DNA of 64,000 nucleotides from Duganella sp. CF402 (GTDB lineage: Bacteria; Pseudomonadota; Gammaproteobacteria; Burkholderiales; Burkholderiaceae_D). Positions 50,605 to 60,475 of the stretch are shown here, piece by piece. A program made the position numbers and the translations under genes. Where the stretch lies: the NCBI RefSeq assembly GCF_900109645.1, contig NZ_FOBG01000001.1:1054001-1118000 (forward strand). Direction: 5' to 3'. The notes beneath the pieces are model-generated. The model saw only the letters and a program-made list of their open reading frames with translations. It ran no database searches and was not told where the DNA came from. Positions within the stretch are counted from its first letter, which is position 1. Each line of letters begins with the position of its first letter.

Positions 50605-50830
50605 AAGATTCCCGGTTATGTGATATTTGGTGAGATTTAATCTGATATTCGGGGGCGGGGAATATGCAAGCTGCGTTTAATTATTTCCCTTATTCAAATT
50701 CGAGGCAAGCACGGCAATAACGAATCGGGATCAAATGTATTCTGCAAGCGACATATGTTGTACTTATTCTCAGCATTACAAAGCAGTACCTACGGATTCA
50801 AAAGTGCGGTACCGTACATAAAAAAATAAC

Positions 50831-50857
50831 ACGGTCGTTCTTTTTATGAGGTATAGT
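50831..50857 (+). promoter_or_regulatory. Candidate beta-oxidation operator and -10 of the fused hydratase/dehydrogenase gene
   Basis: ACGGTCGTTC at 50831-50840 is the exact reverse complement of GAACGACCGT found at 56505 before the thiolase. TATAGT at 50852-50857 is a plausible -10, which would place the site over the -35 region. The rest of the 293-base gap (50605-50897) is AT-rich and holds no gene that I can see. Confidence 0.55.
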
Positions 50858-50897
50858 GAGCGAGCCTCCCATTCCAACCAGAACACAAGGATGAGAC

Positions 50898-52979
<2,082 letters not shown>

Positions 52980-53014
52980 TAGTTGTTGCATTTAAGCCAT
53001 ATCTGTTGAAATTA

Positions 53015-53044
53015 TTTACACGAAACAGCGTGGGTCGTTATAAT
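53015..53044 (+). promoter_or_regulatory. Strong predicted promoter nested in a terminator hairpin
   Basis: TTTACA (53015-53020), 18 bases, perfect TATAAT (53039-53044). The -10 lies in the loop of the terminator at 53023-53066, and transcription would start in its right arm near 53051. It should drive the PEP-CTERM gene at 53089. Confidence 0.65.
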
Positions 53045-53066
53045 GCGACCCACGCTGTTTTTATTT
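53023..53066 (+). terminator. Rho-independent terminator after the hydratase/dehydrogenase gene
   Basis: AAACAGCGTGGGTCG (53023-53037) and CGACCCACGCTGTTT (53046-53060) form a perfect 15-bp stem with an eight-base loop, followed by TTATTT. Confidence 0.9.
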
Positions 53067-53088
53067 CAACAACAAAAAAGGGGATCAA

Positions 53089-53718
53089 ATGAAGCACACT
53101 ATCTTTGCTGCAGCACTGGCCCTGGCCAGCCTTTCCGCCCACGCCCACACCATCGGCGGCCTGTACAACACCGGCCTGGGCCAAGGCGCCACCGACGCAC
53201 ACTACAACCTGAGCTCGGCTGTCAGCAACACCGCCTACATCTCGACCGAGTCCGCATGGCCGATCAACGACGGCACCTGGCTGCACAACTCCGACGTTTC
53301 CAAGTGGATTACGCCATTGGCCGACCAGGCGACCTCGCTGGATCCGAGCGTTGACGGAATCTACACCTACACCCTGAGCTTCGACCTGACCGGCTACAAC
53401 GCCAGCACCGCCTCGTTCAGCGGCCACTTCGCGGCGGACAACTCCGTGGTCATCAAGCTGAACGGCGCTGAAATCGCCAGCGGCACCGGCTTCAAATCGT
53501 GGCTGGACTTCGGCGCCAGCAGCGGCTTCGCTTCGGGCGTGAATACCCTGGAATTCGTGGTCACCAACGACCACCTGGGCTCGGGCAACCCGACCGGCCT
53601 GCGCGTTGAGTTCGCTGCGTCGAACGTGAGCGCCGTCCCTGAGCCAGCCACCTACGGCATGCTGCTGGGCGGCCTGGCACTGGTGGGCGCAGTCGCCCGC
53701 CGCCGCAAGCAGAAGTAA
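53089..53718 (+). CDS. PEP-CTERM exoprotein, tandem paralog 1
   Basis: 209 residues. Signal peptide (TIFAAALALASLSAHA), then a single beta-rich domain with YTYTLSFDLTGYNASTASF, FAADNSVVIKLNGAEI and SGVNTLEFVVTND followed by NPTGLRVEFAA. The C-terminus is the sorting signal VPEPATYGMLLGGLALVG plus ARRRKQK. The body looks like a galactose-binding-like or jelly-roll fold, but that is inference. AAAGGGG precedes ATG 53089. A second copy with the same pattern follows at 53908. Sorting would need an exosortase encoded elsewhere. Confidence 0.88.
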   Translation: MKHTIFAAALALASLSAHAHTIGGLYNTGLGQGATDAHYNLSSAVSNTAYISTESAWPINDGTWLHNSDVSKWITPLADQATSLDPSVDGIYTYTLSFDLTGYNASTASFSGHFAADNSVVIKLNGAEIASGTGFKSWLDFGASSGFASGVNTLEFVVTNDHLGSGNPTGLRVEFAASNVSAVPEPATYGMLLGGLALVGAVARRRKQK

Positions 53719-53730
53719 TCTGTGGAAAAA

Positions 53731-53770
53731 TGCTCACATGCCACACAGAAATTTAAGTGGCATGTGAGCA
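53731..53770 (-). terminator. 14-bp perfect hairpin between the two PEP-CTERM paralogs
   Basis: TGCTCACATGCCAC (53731-53744) and GTGGCATGTGAGCA (53757-53770). There is no T run on the plus-strand side, but on the minus strand the stem is followed by TTTTTCC, so it could block antisense transcription or protect the 3' end of the first mRNA. Confidence 0.55.
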
Positions 53771-53788
53771 CAAGCCCCCAAAGCTGGC

Positions 53789-53794
53789 TATAAT
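53789..53794 (+). promoter_or_regulatory. Probable -10 element of the second PEP-CTERM paralog
   Basis: A perfect TATAAT. The -35 position overlaps the right arm of the hairpin at 53757-53770 (GAGCAC, poor match). The layout of hairpin followed by promoter repeats that upstream of paralog 1. Confidence 0.4.
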
Positions 53795-53907
53795 TCATCC
53801 CAACAGCTCCCACCTTTTCGACGCCCTAAAAAACGGTTCGATGAAATCCAGGCATCCGTACTTCCGATGCTGGCTGACACGCTAACCAACCTTTTTTAGA
53901 GGCACTC

Positions 53908-54534
53908 ATGAAACGCACCCTGATCGCCGCCGCACTGGCGCTGACCGCAATCACCTCCGCACACGCGGCCACCATCACCGGCCTGAAGAATACTGGTTTA
54001 GGCGACAGCGGCAGCGTCGACAGCAACTACAGCCTGAGTTCGGCGGTCAGCAGTACCCCCATCATCACCGTTGACGGCCAGTGGCCGATCAGCCCGTGGC
54101 TGGCGAATGACAGCACCTCCAAATGGATCACGCCGACCAGCAACCAGGCGGAAAGCTTCGATCCGTGGAGCAACGGCACCTACACCTACACCCTGACGTT
54201 CGACCTGAGCGGCTACAACGCGGCGACGGCAGTGTTCACTGGCCGGCTGGCGGCGGACAACTCGGTGGTGGTCAAACTGAACAACAGCGTCATCAGCAGT
54301 GCGACCGGTTTTACCGACTGGACCAGCTTTGGCGCCAGCAGCGGCTTCGTCTCGGGCGTCAACACGCTGGACTTCGTGGTGAACAATTGGGCGCAGAACG
54401 GCGGCAATCCGACCGGTCTGCGGGTGGAGTTTGGCATGTCGAGCATCGCAGCGGTTCCGGAACCGGCAACCTACGCGATGCTGCTCGGCGGCCTCGTCAT
54501 GGTGGGCGCCATCGCGCGCCGCCGCAAGCAGTAA
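53908..54534 (+). CDS. PEP-CTERM exoprotein, tandem paralog 2
   Basis: 208 residues. Signal peptide (TLIAAALALTAITSAHA) and a body colinear with paralog 1: YTYTLTFDLSGYNAATAVF, LAADNSVVVKLNNSVI, SSGFVSGVNTLDFVVNN and NPTGLRVEFGMS. The sorting tail is VPEPATYAMLLGGLVMVG plus ARRRKQ. Conservation is strongest in the second half of the domain and at the tail. It has its own leader and ends at a strong terminator, so the paralogs can be expressed separately. GAGGCA precedes ATG 53908. Confidence 0.88.
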   Translation: MKRTLIAAALALTAITSAHAATITGLKNTGLGDSGSVDSNYSLSSAVSSTPIITVDGQWPISPWLANDSTSKWITPTSNQAESFDPWSNGTYTYTLTFDLSGYNAATAVFTGRLAADNSVVVKLNNSVISSATGFTDWTSFGASSGFVSGVNTLDFVVNNWAQNGGNPTGLRVEFGMSSIAAVPEPATYAMLLGGLVMVGAIARRRKQ

Positions 54535-54589
54535 GCAGAAGCACCGCAGTACCGCAGTATCGTAGTAAGGGACTCCTTGGGTTTATTTC

Positions 54590-54618
54590 ACCGCCTCTCC
54601 ACGAGGCGGTTTTTTTTG
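54590..54618 (+). terminator. Rho-independent terminator after PEP-CTERM paralog 2
   Basis: ACCGCCTC-TCCAC-GAGGCGGT followed by eight T. Confidence 0.92.
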
Positions 54619-54622
54619 CCCG

Positions 54623-54647
54623 AAAAAAAGCCGCCCGGAGGCGGCTT
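54623..54647 (-). terminator. Rho-independent terminator after the MHS transporter
   Basis: On the minus strand AAGCCGCC-TCCG-GGCGGCTT is followed by a run of T (A at 54623-54629). It sits back to back with the plus-strand terminator at 54590. Confidence 0.9.
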
Positions 54648-54668
54648 GAGGGTCAGGGGTAACGAGGC

Positions 54669-56363
54669 TTAGTCGCCTGCATAGATGTTGTTGTCTTTGG
54701 TCTCGCCGATGAACAGCACGCCGATGACGACGGTGATCAGGGCGATGATGATTGGATACCACAAGCCGTAGTAGATGTCGCCCTTGAACGCCACCAGCGC
54801 GAACGAGATGGTCGGCAGCAGGCCACCGAACCAGCCGTTACCGATGTGGTATGGCAGGGACATCGAGGTGTAGCGGATGCGGGTCGGGAACATCTCCACC
54901 AGCATGGCCGCGATCGGGCCGTACACCATCGTCACGTACAGCACCAGGATGAACAGGATCAAGACCATCATCGGTTTGTTGATCTGCGACTCGTCCGCCT
55001 TGGCTGGGTAGCCGGCCGCTTTCACGGTGGCGGCGACTTCTTTCTTCAGCGCGGCGTCCTGGTCTTTACTGGCTTTGTCGAAGTTCAGGCCGTCCGGGGT
55101 CAGCACCGCGTTGAAGGCGGTGATTTCCTTGTCGCCCACTTTGATCTTGGCCACGCTGCCAGCCGGCGCGTCTTGCTTGGTGTAGTTCACCGAGGCGTTC
55201 GACAGGATGCTGGTGGCAATGTCGCACGACGAGGTGAATTTTTTCTGGCCGGTCGGGTTGAACTGGAAGTTGCACGAGGCAGGATCAGCGTACACCACCA
55301 CCGGCGAGTTTTTCAGCGCGGCTTCCAGCTGCGGGTTGCCGTAGTGGGTCAGGGCGCCGAACAGCGGGAAGTAGGTAGCAGCAGCCAGCACGCAGCCGCC
55401 CAGGATGATGTATTTGCGGCCGATCTTATCCGACAGCATGCCGAAGAAGATGAAGAACGGGGTGGCCAGCGCCAGCGACAGCGCGGTCATGATGTTGGCG
55501 TTAGGACCGTCAATCTTCAGTACCTGGGTCATGAAGAACAGGGCGTAGAACTGGCCGGTGTACCACACCACCGCCTGGCCCATGGTCAGGCCGATCAGGG
55601 CCAGGATCACGATTTTCAGGTTTTTCCATTGGCCGAAGGCTTCGGTCAGCGGCGCTTTCGAGGTTTTGCCCTCGGCTTTCATTTTGGCGAAGGCCGGCGA
55701 TTCATTCATCGACAGGCGGATCCACACCGAAATGCCCAGCAGCAGTACCGATACCAGGAATGGCACGCGCCAGCCCCAGGCGTTGAAGGCTTCTTCGCCG
55801 ACGGCGGTACGGGTGCCCAGGATCACCAGCAGCGACAGGAACAGGCCCAGCGTTGCAGTGGTCTGGATCCATGCGGTGAACGAGCCGCGCTTGCCGTGCG
55901 GTGCGTGCTCGGCCACGTAGGTGGCTGCGCCGCCGTACTCGCCGCCCAGCGCCAGGCCTTGCAGGATGCGCAGCGTCACCAGCACGATAGGCGCAGCAAT
56001 GCCGATCGCCGCATAGCCAGGCAGCAGGCCGACAATAAAGGTCGATGCGCCCATGATCAGGATGGTGATCAGGAAGGTGTATTTACGGCCGATCATGTCG
56101 CCCAAGCGGCCAAACACGACAGCGCCGAATGGACGCACGATAAAGCCGGCAGCAAACGCCAGCAGCGCAAAAATGAAGGTGGTGCTTGGATCGCCGATAA
56201 AGAACTGCTTGGCGATAATCGATGCGAGCGAACCGTACAGATAAAAGTCGTACCATTCGAACACGGTGCCGAGCGAGGATGCAAAGATCACTTTGCGCTC
56301 TTCGGCGGTGATTGGTGTGGCTTTGCCCGATGCGCGCGGGTCAGCCGTTCCTGTATTTGCCAT
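54669..56363 (-). CDS. MHS-family (metabolite:H+ symporter) MFS transporter with large loop insertion
   Basis: 564 residues, about 100-120 more than a typical ProP/KgtP-like member. The family opening SSLGTVFEWYDFYLYGSLAS, motif A GRLGDMIGRKYTFL, and RILQGLALGGEYGGAATYVAEHA are intact. The extra sequence (about residues 350-465) lies between two late transmembrane helices after YIILGGCVLAAATYFPLFGAL. It is soluble, Lys-rich and holds two Cys residues (PASCNFQF and SSCDIATS) that could form a disulfide outside the membrane. Substrates of the family are small organic acids, betaines and similar. The gene is divergent from the thiolase operon, and the 205-base spacer contains the candidate beta-oxidation operator, so co-regulation is possible. 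Confidence 0.88.
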   Translation of the reverse strand: MANTGTADPRASGKATPITAEERKVIFASSLGTVFEWYDFYLYGSLASIIAKQFFIGDPSTTFIFALLAFAAGFIVRPFGAVVFGRLGDMIGRKYTFLITILIMGASTFIVGLLPGYAAIGIAAPIVLVTLRILQGLALGGEYGGAATYVAEHAPHGKRGSFTAWIQTTATLGLFLSLLVILGTRTAVGEEAFNAWGWRVPFLVSVLLLGISVWIRLSMNESPAFAKMKAEGKTSKAPLTEAFGQWKNLKIVILALIGLTMGQAVVWYTGQFYALFFMTQVLKIDGPNANIMTALSLALATPFFIFFGMLSDKIGRKYIILGGCVLAAATYFPLFGALTHYGNPQLEAALKNSPVVVYADPASCNFQFNPTGQKKFTSSCDIATSILSNASVNYTKQDAPAGSVAKIKVGDKEITAFNAVLTPDGLNFDKASKDQDAALKKEVAATVKAAGYPAKADESQINKPMMVLILFILVLYVTMVYGPIAAMLVEMFPTRIRYTSMSLPYHIGNGWFGGLLPTISFALVAFKGDIYYGLWYPIIIALITVVIGVLFIGETKDNNIYAGD

Positions 56364-56500
56364 GATGTGTGTCTCCTTTGATTTTTAGGATGTTATTTCC
56401 CCAGCCGAGATAGTTACTCCTTCGTCAGCTTATCCACAGTCTGGACTCTTAACCTTACGGCATTCTTGCACCAAACTTACGCGAAACTTACAAAATAAAT

Positions 56501-56528
56501 TTGCGAACGACCGTACTAAAAATATGCT
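56501..56528 (+). promoter_or_regulatory. Candidate beta-oxidation operator and promoter of the thiolase operon
   Basis: TTGCGA (56501-56506), 16 bases, TATGCT (56523-56528) as a weak promoter. GAACGACCGTAC at 56505-56516 overlaps the -35 and reads as an imperfect palindrome, GAACG-AC-CGTAC. Its first ten bases recur, inverted, at 50831 before the other beta-oxidation gene. Confidence 0.55.
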
Positions 56529-56568
56529 ATTCTGGTCCGAACAACACTACACCATAGGAGACACTCTC

Positions 56569-57747
56569 ATGATCGATGCCGTCATTGTATCTACCGCCCG
56601 CACGGGTTTGGCCAAGTCCTGGAAAGGCGCGTTCAACATGACGCACGGCGCCACCTTGGGCGGACACGTGCTGCAAGCCGCCATCCAGCGCGCCGGCATC
56701 GAAGCCGCTGAAGTCGAGGATGTGCTGGTCGGCTGCGCCAATCCGGAAGGCGCCACCGGCGGCAATATCGCCCGCCAGATCGCCATTCGCGGCGGCTGCC
56801 CGGTTACCACCGCCGGCATGACCATCAACCGTTTCTGCTCTTCCGGCCTGCAGACCATAGCCACTGCGGCCCAGCGCATCATTGCTGGCGAGGGCGATAT
56901 TTACGCCGCCGGCGGCGTGGAGTCGATCTCCTGCGTGCAGCAGGAAATGAATATGCACATGTACAAGGAAGTCTGGCTGTCGCAGAACAAGCCGGAAATC
57001 TACTGGCCGATGCTGCAAACCGCCGAAACCGTCGCCAAGCGCTACAGCATCAGCCGCGAGCGCCAGGACGAGTACGGCGTGCAAAGCCAGCAGCGCGCCG
57101 CCGCCGCGCAAGCCGCCGGCCTGTTCGACGCTGAGATCGTGCCGATGACCACGGTGATGGGTGTGGCCGACAAGGCCTCGGGCATGCTGCTGTCGCGTGA
57201 AGTGACGATCTCGGCCGATGAAGGCATCCGCGCCGATACCACTTACGAAGGCGTTTCAAAAATCCGCACCGCAGTGCCGGGCGGCGTGATTAGCGCCGGC
57301 AACGCCAGCCAGTTCTCGGACGGCGGTTCGATGTCGATTGTGATGAATGCCCAGACAGCCGCCGCCAAGGGCTTGGAGCCGCTGGGCGTGTTCCGTGGCT
57401 TCGCCGTCGCCGGTTGCGAGCCGGACGAGATGGGCATCGGCCCGGTGTTTGCGATTCCCAAGTTGCTGAAAAAAGCCGGCCTGAAGGTGGAAGACATCGG
57501 CCTGTGGGAACTGAACGAAGCGTTTGCCGTGCAAGTGCTGTACTGCGCCGACAAACTGGGCATCCCGATGGATCGCCTGAACGTGAACGGCGGCGCGATT
57601 GCGGTCGGCCACCCGTACGGCGTGTCAGGCGCGCGCCTGGTCGGTCATGCGCTGATCGAAGGCAAGCGACGTGGCGTGAAATATGTGGTGGTCACCATGT
57701 GTATCGGTGGTGGCCAGGGAGCGGCAGGCCTGTTCGAAGTGGTGTAA
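56569..57747 (+). CDS. Acetyl-CoA C-acyltransferase (3-ketoacyl-CoA thiolase)
   Basis: 392 residues. Nucleophile Cys90 in [14 protein letters not shown], His in [15 protein letters not shown] (a GHPYG rather than the usual GHPIG) and the second active-site Cys in [15 protein letters not shown]. It cleaves 3-ketoacyl-CoA to acetyl-CoA and a shortened acyl-CoA. ATG 56569 has AGGAG eight bases before it; an upstream in-frame ATG (56524) lies in the promoter. It is the first gene of a run that continues with an acyl-CoA dehydrogenase four bases on. Confidence 0.95.
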   Translation: MIDAVIVSTARTGLAKSWKGAFNMTHGATLGGHVLQAAIQRAGIEAAEVEDVLVGCANPEGATGGNIARQIAIRGGCPVTTAGMTINRFCSSGLQTIATAAQRIIAGEGDIYAAGGVESISCVQQEMNMHMYKEVWLSQNKPEIYWPMLQTAETVAKRYSISRERQDEYGVQSQQRAAAAQAAGLFDAEIVPMTTVMGVADKASGMLLSREVTISADEGIRADTTYEGVSKIRTAVPGGVISAGNASQFSDGGSMSIVMNAQTAAAKGLEPLGVFRGFAVAGCEPDEMGIGPVFAIPKLLKKAGLKVEDIGLWELNEAFAVQVLYCADKLGIPMDRLNVNGGAIAVGHPYGVSGARLVGHALIEGKRRGVKYVVVTMCIGGGQGAAGLFEVV

Positions 57748-57751
57748 GCGC

Positions 57752-59593
57752 ATGGACTCGACCATCCTGTCGCGTCGCGACATCGCGTTCATGCTGTACG
57801 AATGGCTGGATGTGGAGGCGCTCACCGGGCGCAGCCGCTTCGCAGACCACAACCGCGAGACGTTCGACGCCGCCCTCGATACCGCTGAGCGGCTCGCCAC
57901 CGATCTGTTCGCGCCACATAACAAGAAGTCCGACCAGCACGAGCCGCATGTGGTGGGCGGCAAGGTGCAGATCATCCCCGAGGTGAAGGCGGCACTGGAC
58001 GCCTTCGGCGCCGCCGGCCTGATGGCGGCCGGGCAGGATTACGAACGCGGCGGCATGCAGCTGCCGTCGGTGGTCGACAAGGCGCTGGCGGCCTGGTTCA
58101 CGGCGGCCAATGTGGGCACGGCGGCCTACACCTTCCTCACCATGAGCAATGCCAACACCTTGCTCAAGACCGGCACGCCGGAGCAGATCGAACGCTTCGT
58201 CACGCCGATGCTGGAAGGCCGCTTCTTCGGCACCATGTGCCTGTCCGAGCCGCAGGCCGGTTCCAGCCTGTCGGACATCACCACCCGCGCGGTGCCGGAT
58301 GGCGAAGGCCAGTACCGCATCACCGGCAACAAGATGTGGATTTCGGCCGGCGAGCATGAGCTGGCGGAAAACATCATCCACCTCGTGCTGGCCAAGATCC
58401 CCGGCGAAGACGGTAAGCTGATTCCGGGCGTGAAAGGCATCTCGCTGTTCATCGTGCCGAAATATCTGGTCAACGATGACGGCAGCCTAGGCGCGCGCAA
58501 CGACGTGGCGCTGGCCGGTCTCAATCACAAGATGGGCAATCGCGGCACCACCAACTGTCTGCTCAATTTTGGCGAGAACGGCGGCGCGATCGGATATCTG
58601 GTTGGCAAGCCGCACCACGGCCTGGCCAATATGTTCCACATGATGAACGAGGCGCGCATCGCCGTCGGCCTCAACGCCGCTGTACAAGGCTACACCGGCT
58701 ATCTGCATGCGCTCGATTACGCACGTAATCGCCCGCAGGGCCGTCATCCGGCGCAGAAAGATCCGGCGCAGCCGCAGATTCGTATCATCGAGCACACCGA
58801 CGTGCGGCGTATGCTGCTGGCGCAGAAGGCTTACGTGGAAGGCGCGCTCGGGCTGGTGCTGTACAGCGCCCGCCTGGTCGACGAGCAAAACACTGCCGAA
58901 ACGCCGGAAGCCCGCGAGCATGCTGGACGGTTGCTGGAATTCCTGACGCCGATCACCAAGTCGTGGCCGTCGCAGTGGTGCGTGGAGGCCAATTCGCTGG
59001 CGATTCAGGTGCATGGAGGCTACGGCTACACGCGCGAGTACAACGTCGAGCAGTTCTACCGCGACAATCGCCTGAACGCCATCCACGAGGGCACGCACGG
59101 CATCCACGGTCTCGATCTGCTGGGCCGCAAGGTTTCGCTGCAAGATGGCGCCTTGTTCAAGGCATTTGGCGCCGAGATCCGCAAAACGGTGCGTAAAGTG
59201 CGCGGCAGCGTGGGGGCGCCGGATGTGGCGCCGGTGGGCTACGCCGACATCGGCAAGGAGCTGCTGGCCCATGCCGATGCGCTGGAACAGGCGTGGCAGG
59301 CCTTGGAGCAAACCACGCAGAAGCTGTATGCTGTCGGCGACATGAACAAGACGCTGGCCAACGCCAGTACCTATCTGGAAGCGTGCGGCCACATTGTGGT
59401 TGCGTGGATCTGGCTGCAGCAGGCCTTGCTGGCCGCTGCATCGCTACAGCGTGGCGACGCGGATTTCTATCGCGGCAAGCTGCAAGCCTGCCGTTACTTC
59501 TTCCGCTGGGAGCTGCCGAAAATCGGACCGCAGCTGGAACTGCTGGCCAGTATCGACACCACCACGCTCGATATGCAAGACGCGTGGTTCTAA
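57752..59593 (+). CDS. Acyl-CoA dehydrogenase, large (about 610-residue) type
   Basis: 613 residues. The N-terminal, middle and C-terminal acyl-CoA dehydrogenase domains are shown by MCLSEPQAGSSLSDI, MGNRGTTNCLLNFGEN and VHGGYGYTREYNVEQFYRD. The catalytic Glu is in NAIHEGTHGIHGLDLLGRK, the position used by the DmdC-like group. A C-terminal extension of about 130 residues is characteristic of this group. FAD-dependent first step of beta-oxidation. It starts four bases after the thiolase stop. A paired-hairpin repeat separates it from the next gene. Confidence 0.93.
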   Translation: MDSTILSRRDIAFMLYEWLDVEALTGRSRFADHNRETFDAALDTAERLATDLFAPHNKKSDQHEPHVVGGKVQIIPEVKAALDAFGAAGLMAAGQDYERGGMQLPSVVDKALAAWFTAANVGTAAYTFLTMSNANTLLKTGTPEQIERFVTPMLEGRFFGTMCLSEPQAGSSLSDITTRAVPDGEGQYRITGNKMWISAGEHELAENIIHLVLAKIPGEDGKLIPGVKGISLFIVPKYLVNDDGSLGARNDVALAGLNHKMGNRGTTNCLLNFGENGGAIGYLVGKPHHGLANMFHMMNEARIAVGLNAAVQGYTGYLHALDYARNRPQGRHPAQKDPAQPQIRIIEHTDVRRMLLAQKAYVEGALGLVLYSARLVDEQNTAETPEAREHAGRLLEFLTPITKSWPSQWCVEANSLAIQVHGGYGYTREYNVEQFYRDNRLNAIHEGTHGIHGLDLLGRKVSLQDGALFKAFGAEIRKTVRKVRGSVGAPDVAPVGYADIGKELLAHADALEQAWQALEQTTQKLYAVGDMNKTLANASTYLEACGHIVVAWIWLQQALLAAASLQRGDADFYRGKLQACRYFFRWELPKIGPQLELLASIDTTTLDMQDAWF

Positions 59594-59595
59594 GC

Positions 59596-59667
59596 CGTCG
59601 CACCGGCGCAGGCCGGTGCCTAAGAAATGCTAGCTCAGCATGGGTACCGGCCTTCGCCGGTACGACG
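59596..59667 (+). repeat. Paired-hairpin (REP/BIME-like) intergenic repeat, copy 3
   Basis: Arms 59596-59620 and 59642-59667. The left hairpin is CACCGGC-GCAG-GCCGGTG and the right hairpin is TACCGGC-CTTC-GCCGGTA. The spacer keeps a GCTCAGCATGG relative of the GCTCAA-TTGG piece. It sits inside an otherwise continuous run of fatty-acid genes. Confidence 0.82.
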
Positions 59668-59693
59668 TGCATGGGCAAACACAAGGAGACATA

Positions 59694-60473
59694 ATGCGTA
59701 CAACTCAAGAACTGTTTTCGCTGGCCGGCAAGACCGCGCTGGTCACTGGCGGCTCGCGCGGCCTCGGCCTGCAAATGGCGCTGGCGCTGGGCGAGCAGGG
59801 CGCGAAGATCGTGGTCTCGGCCCGCAAACAGGCCGACCTCGATGAAGCGGTCGCCTTCCTGTCGCAGCACGGCATCAGCGCGCACGCGATTGCCGCCGAC
59901 CTGTCGCAGGACGAGCAAGCCGCCAAACTGGTAGATGGGGCGATCGCCCATCTCGGCCACATCGATATCCTGATCAACAACGCCGGCGCCAGCTGGGGTG
60001 CTCCAGCCGAAGATCACCCAGTCGAGGCCTGGGACAAGGTGATGGACCTGAACATCCGCAGCATCTTCGTGGTGTCGCAGCTGGTCGGCAAGCGCTCGAT
60101 GATCCCGCGCGGCTACGGCCGCATCATCAACATCGCCTCGATCGCTGGCCTGGCCGGCAATCCGCCGGGCACCATGACCACCATCGCCTACAACACCTCG
60201 AAAGGCGCGCTGGTCAACTTCACCCGCACGCTGGCGGGCGAGTGGGGCCGTCATGGCATCACCGTCAACGCGCTGGCGCCGGGCTTCTTCCCGTCGAAGA
60301 TGACCAAGGGCTTGCTGTCGCAAATGGGCGATGAGCTGATCAGCCACGCACCGCTGAACCGTCTCGGCGACGATGAAGACCTGAAAGGCGCGGCAGTCCT
60401 GTTCGCATCCGACGCGGGCAAGCACATCACCGGCCAGATCCTGGCGGTGGATGGCGGCGTCTCGGCGGTTTAA
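59694..60473 (+). CDS. Short-chain dehydrogenase/reductase
   Basis: 259 residues. Nucleotide-binding TGGSRGLG, NNAGASWG, Ser in IINIASIAG and Tyr/Lys in AYNTSKGALVNF are all in place. The Rossmann Arg/Lys context (SARKQADL) fits NADP(H). AAGGAG sits five bases before ATG 59694. It follows the acyl-CoA dehydrogenase after the repeat and precedes three tightly coupled genes. Substrate not known; a 3-hydroxyacyl- or 3-ketoacyl-type role is suggested only by context. Confidence 0.93.
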   Translation: MRTTQELFSLAGKTALVTGGSRGLGLQMALALGEQGAKIVVSARKQADLDEAVAFLSQHGISAHAIAADLSQDEQAAKLVDGAIAHLGHIDILINNAGASWGAPAEDHPVEAWDKVMDLNIRSIFVVSQLVGKRSMIPRGYGRIINIASIAGLAGNPPGTMTTIAYNTSKGALVNFTRTLAGEWGRHGITVNALAPGFFPSKMTKGLLSQMGDELISHAPLNRLGDDEDLKGAAVLFASDAGKHITGQILAVDGGVSAV

Positions 60474-60475
60474 AT

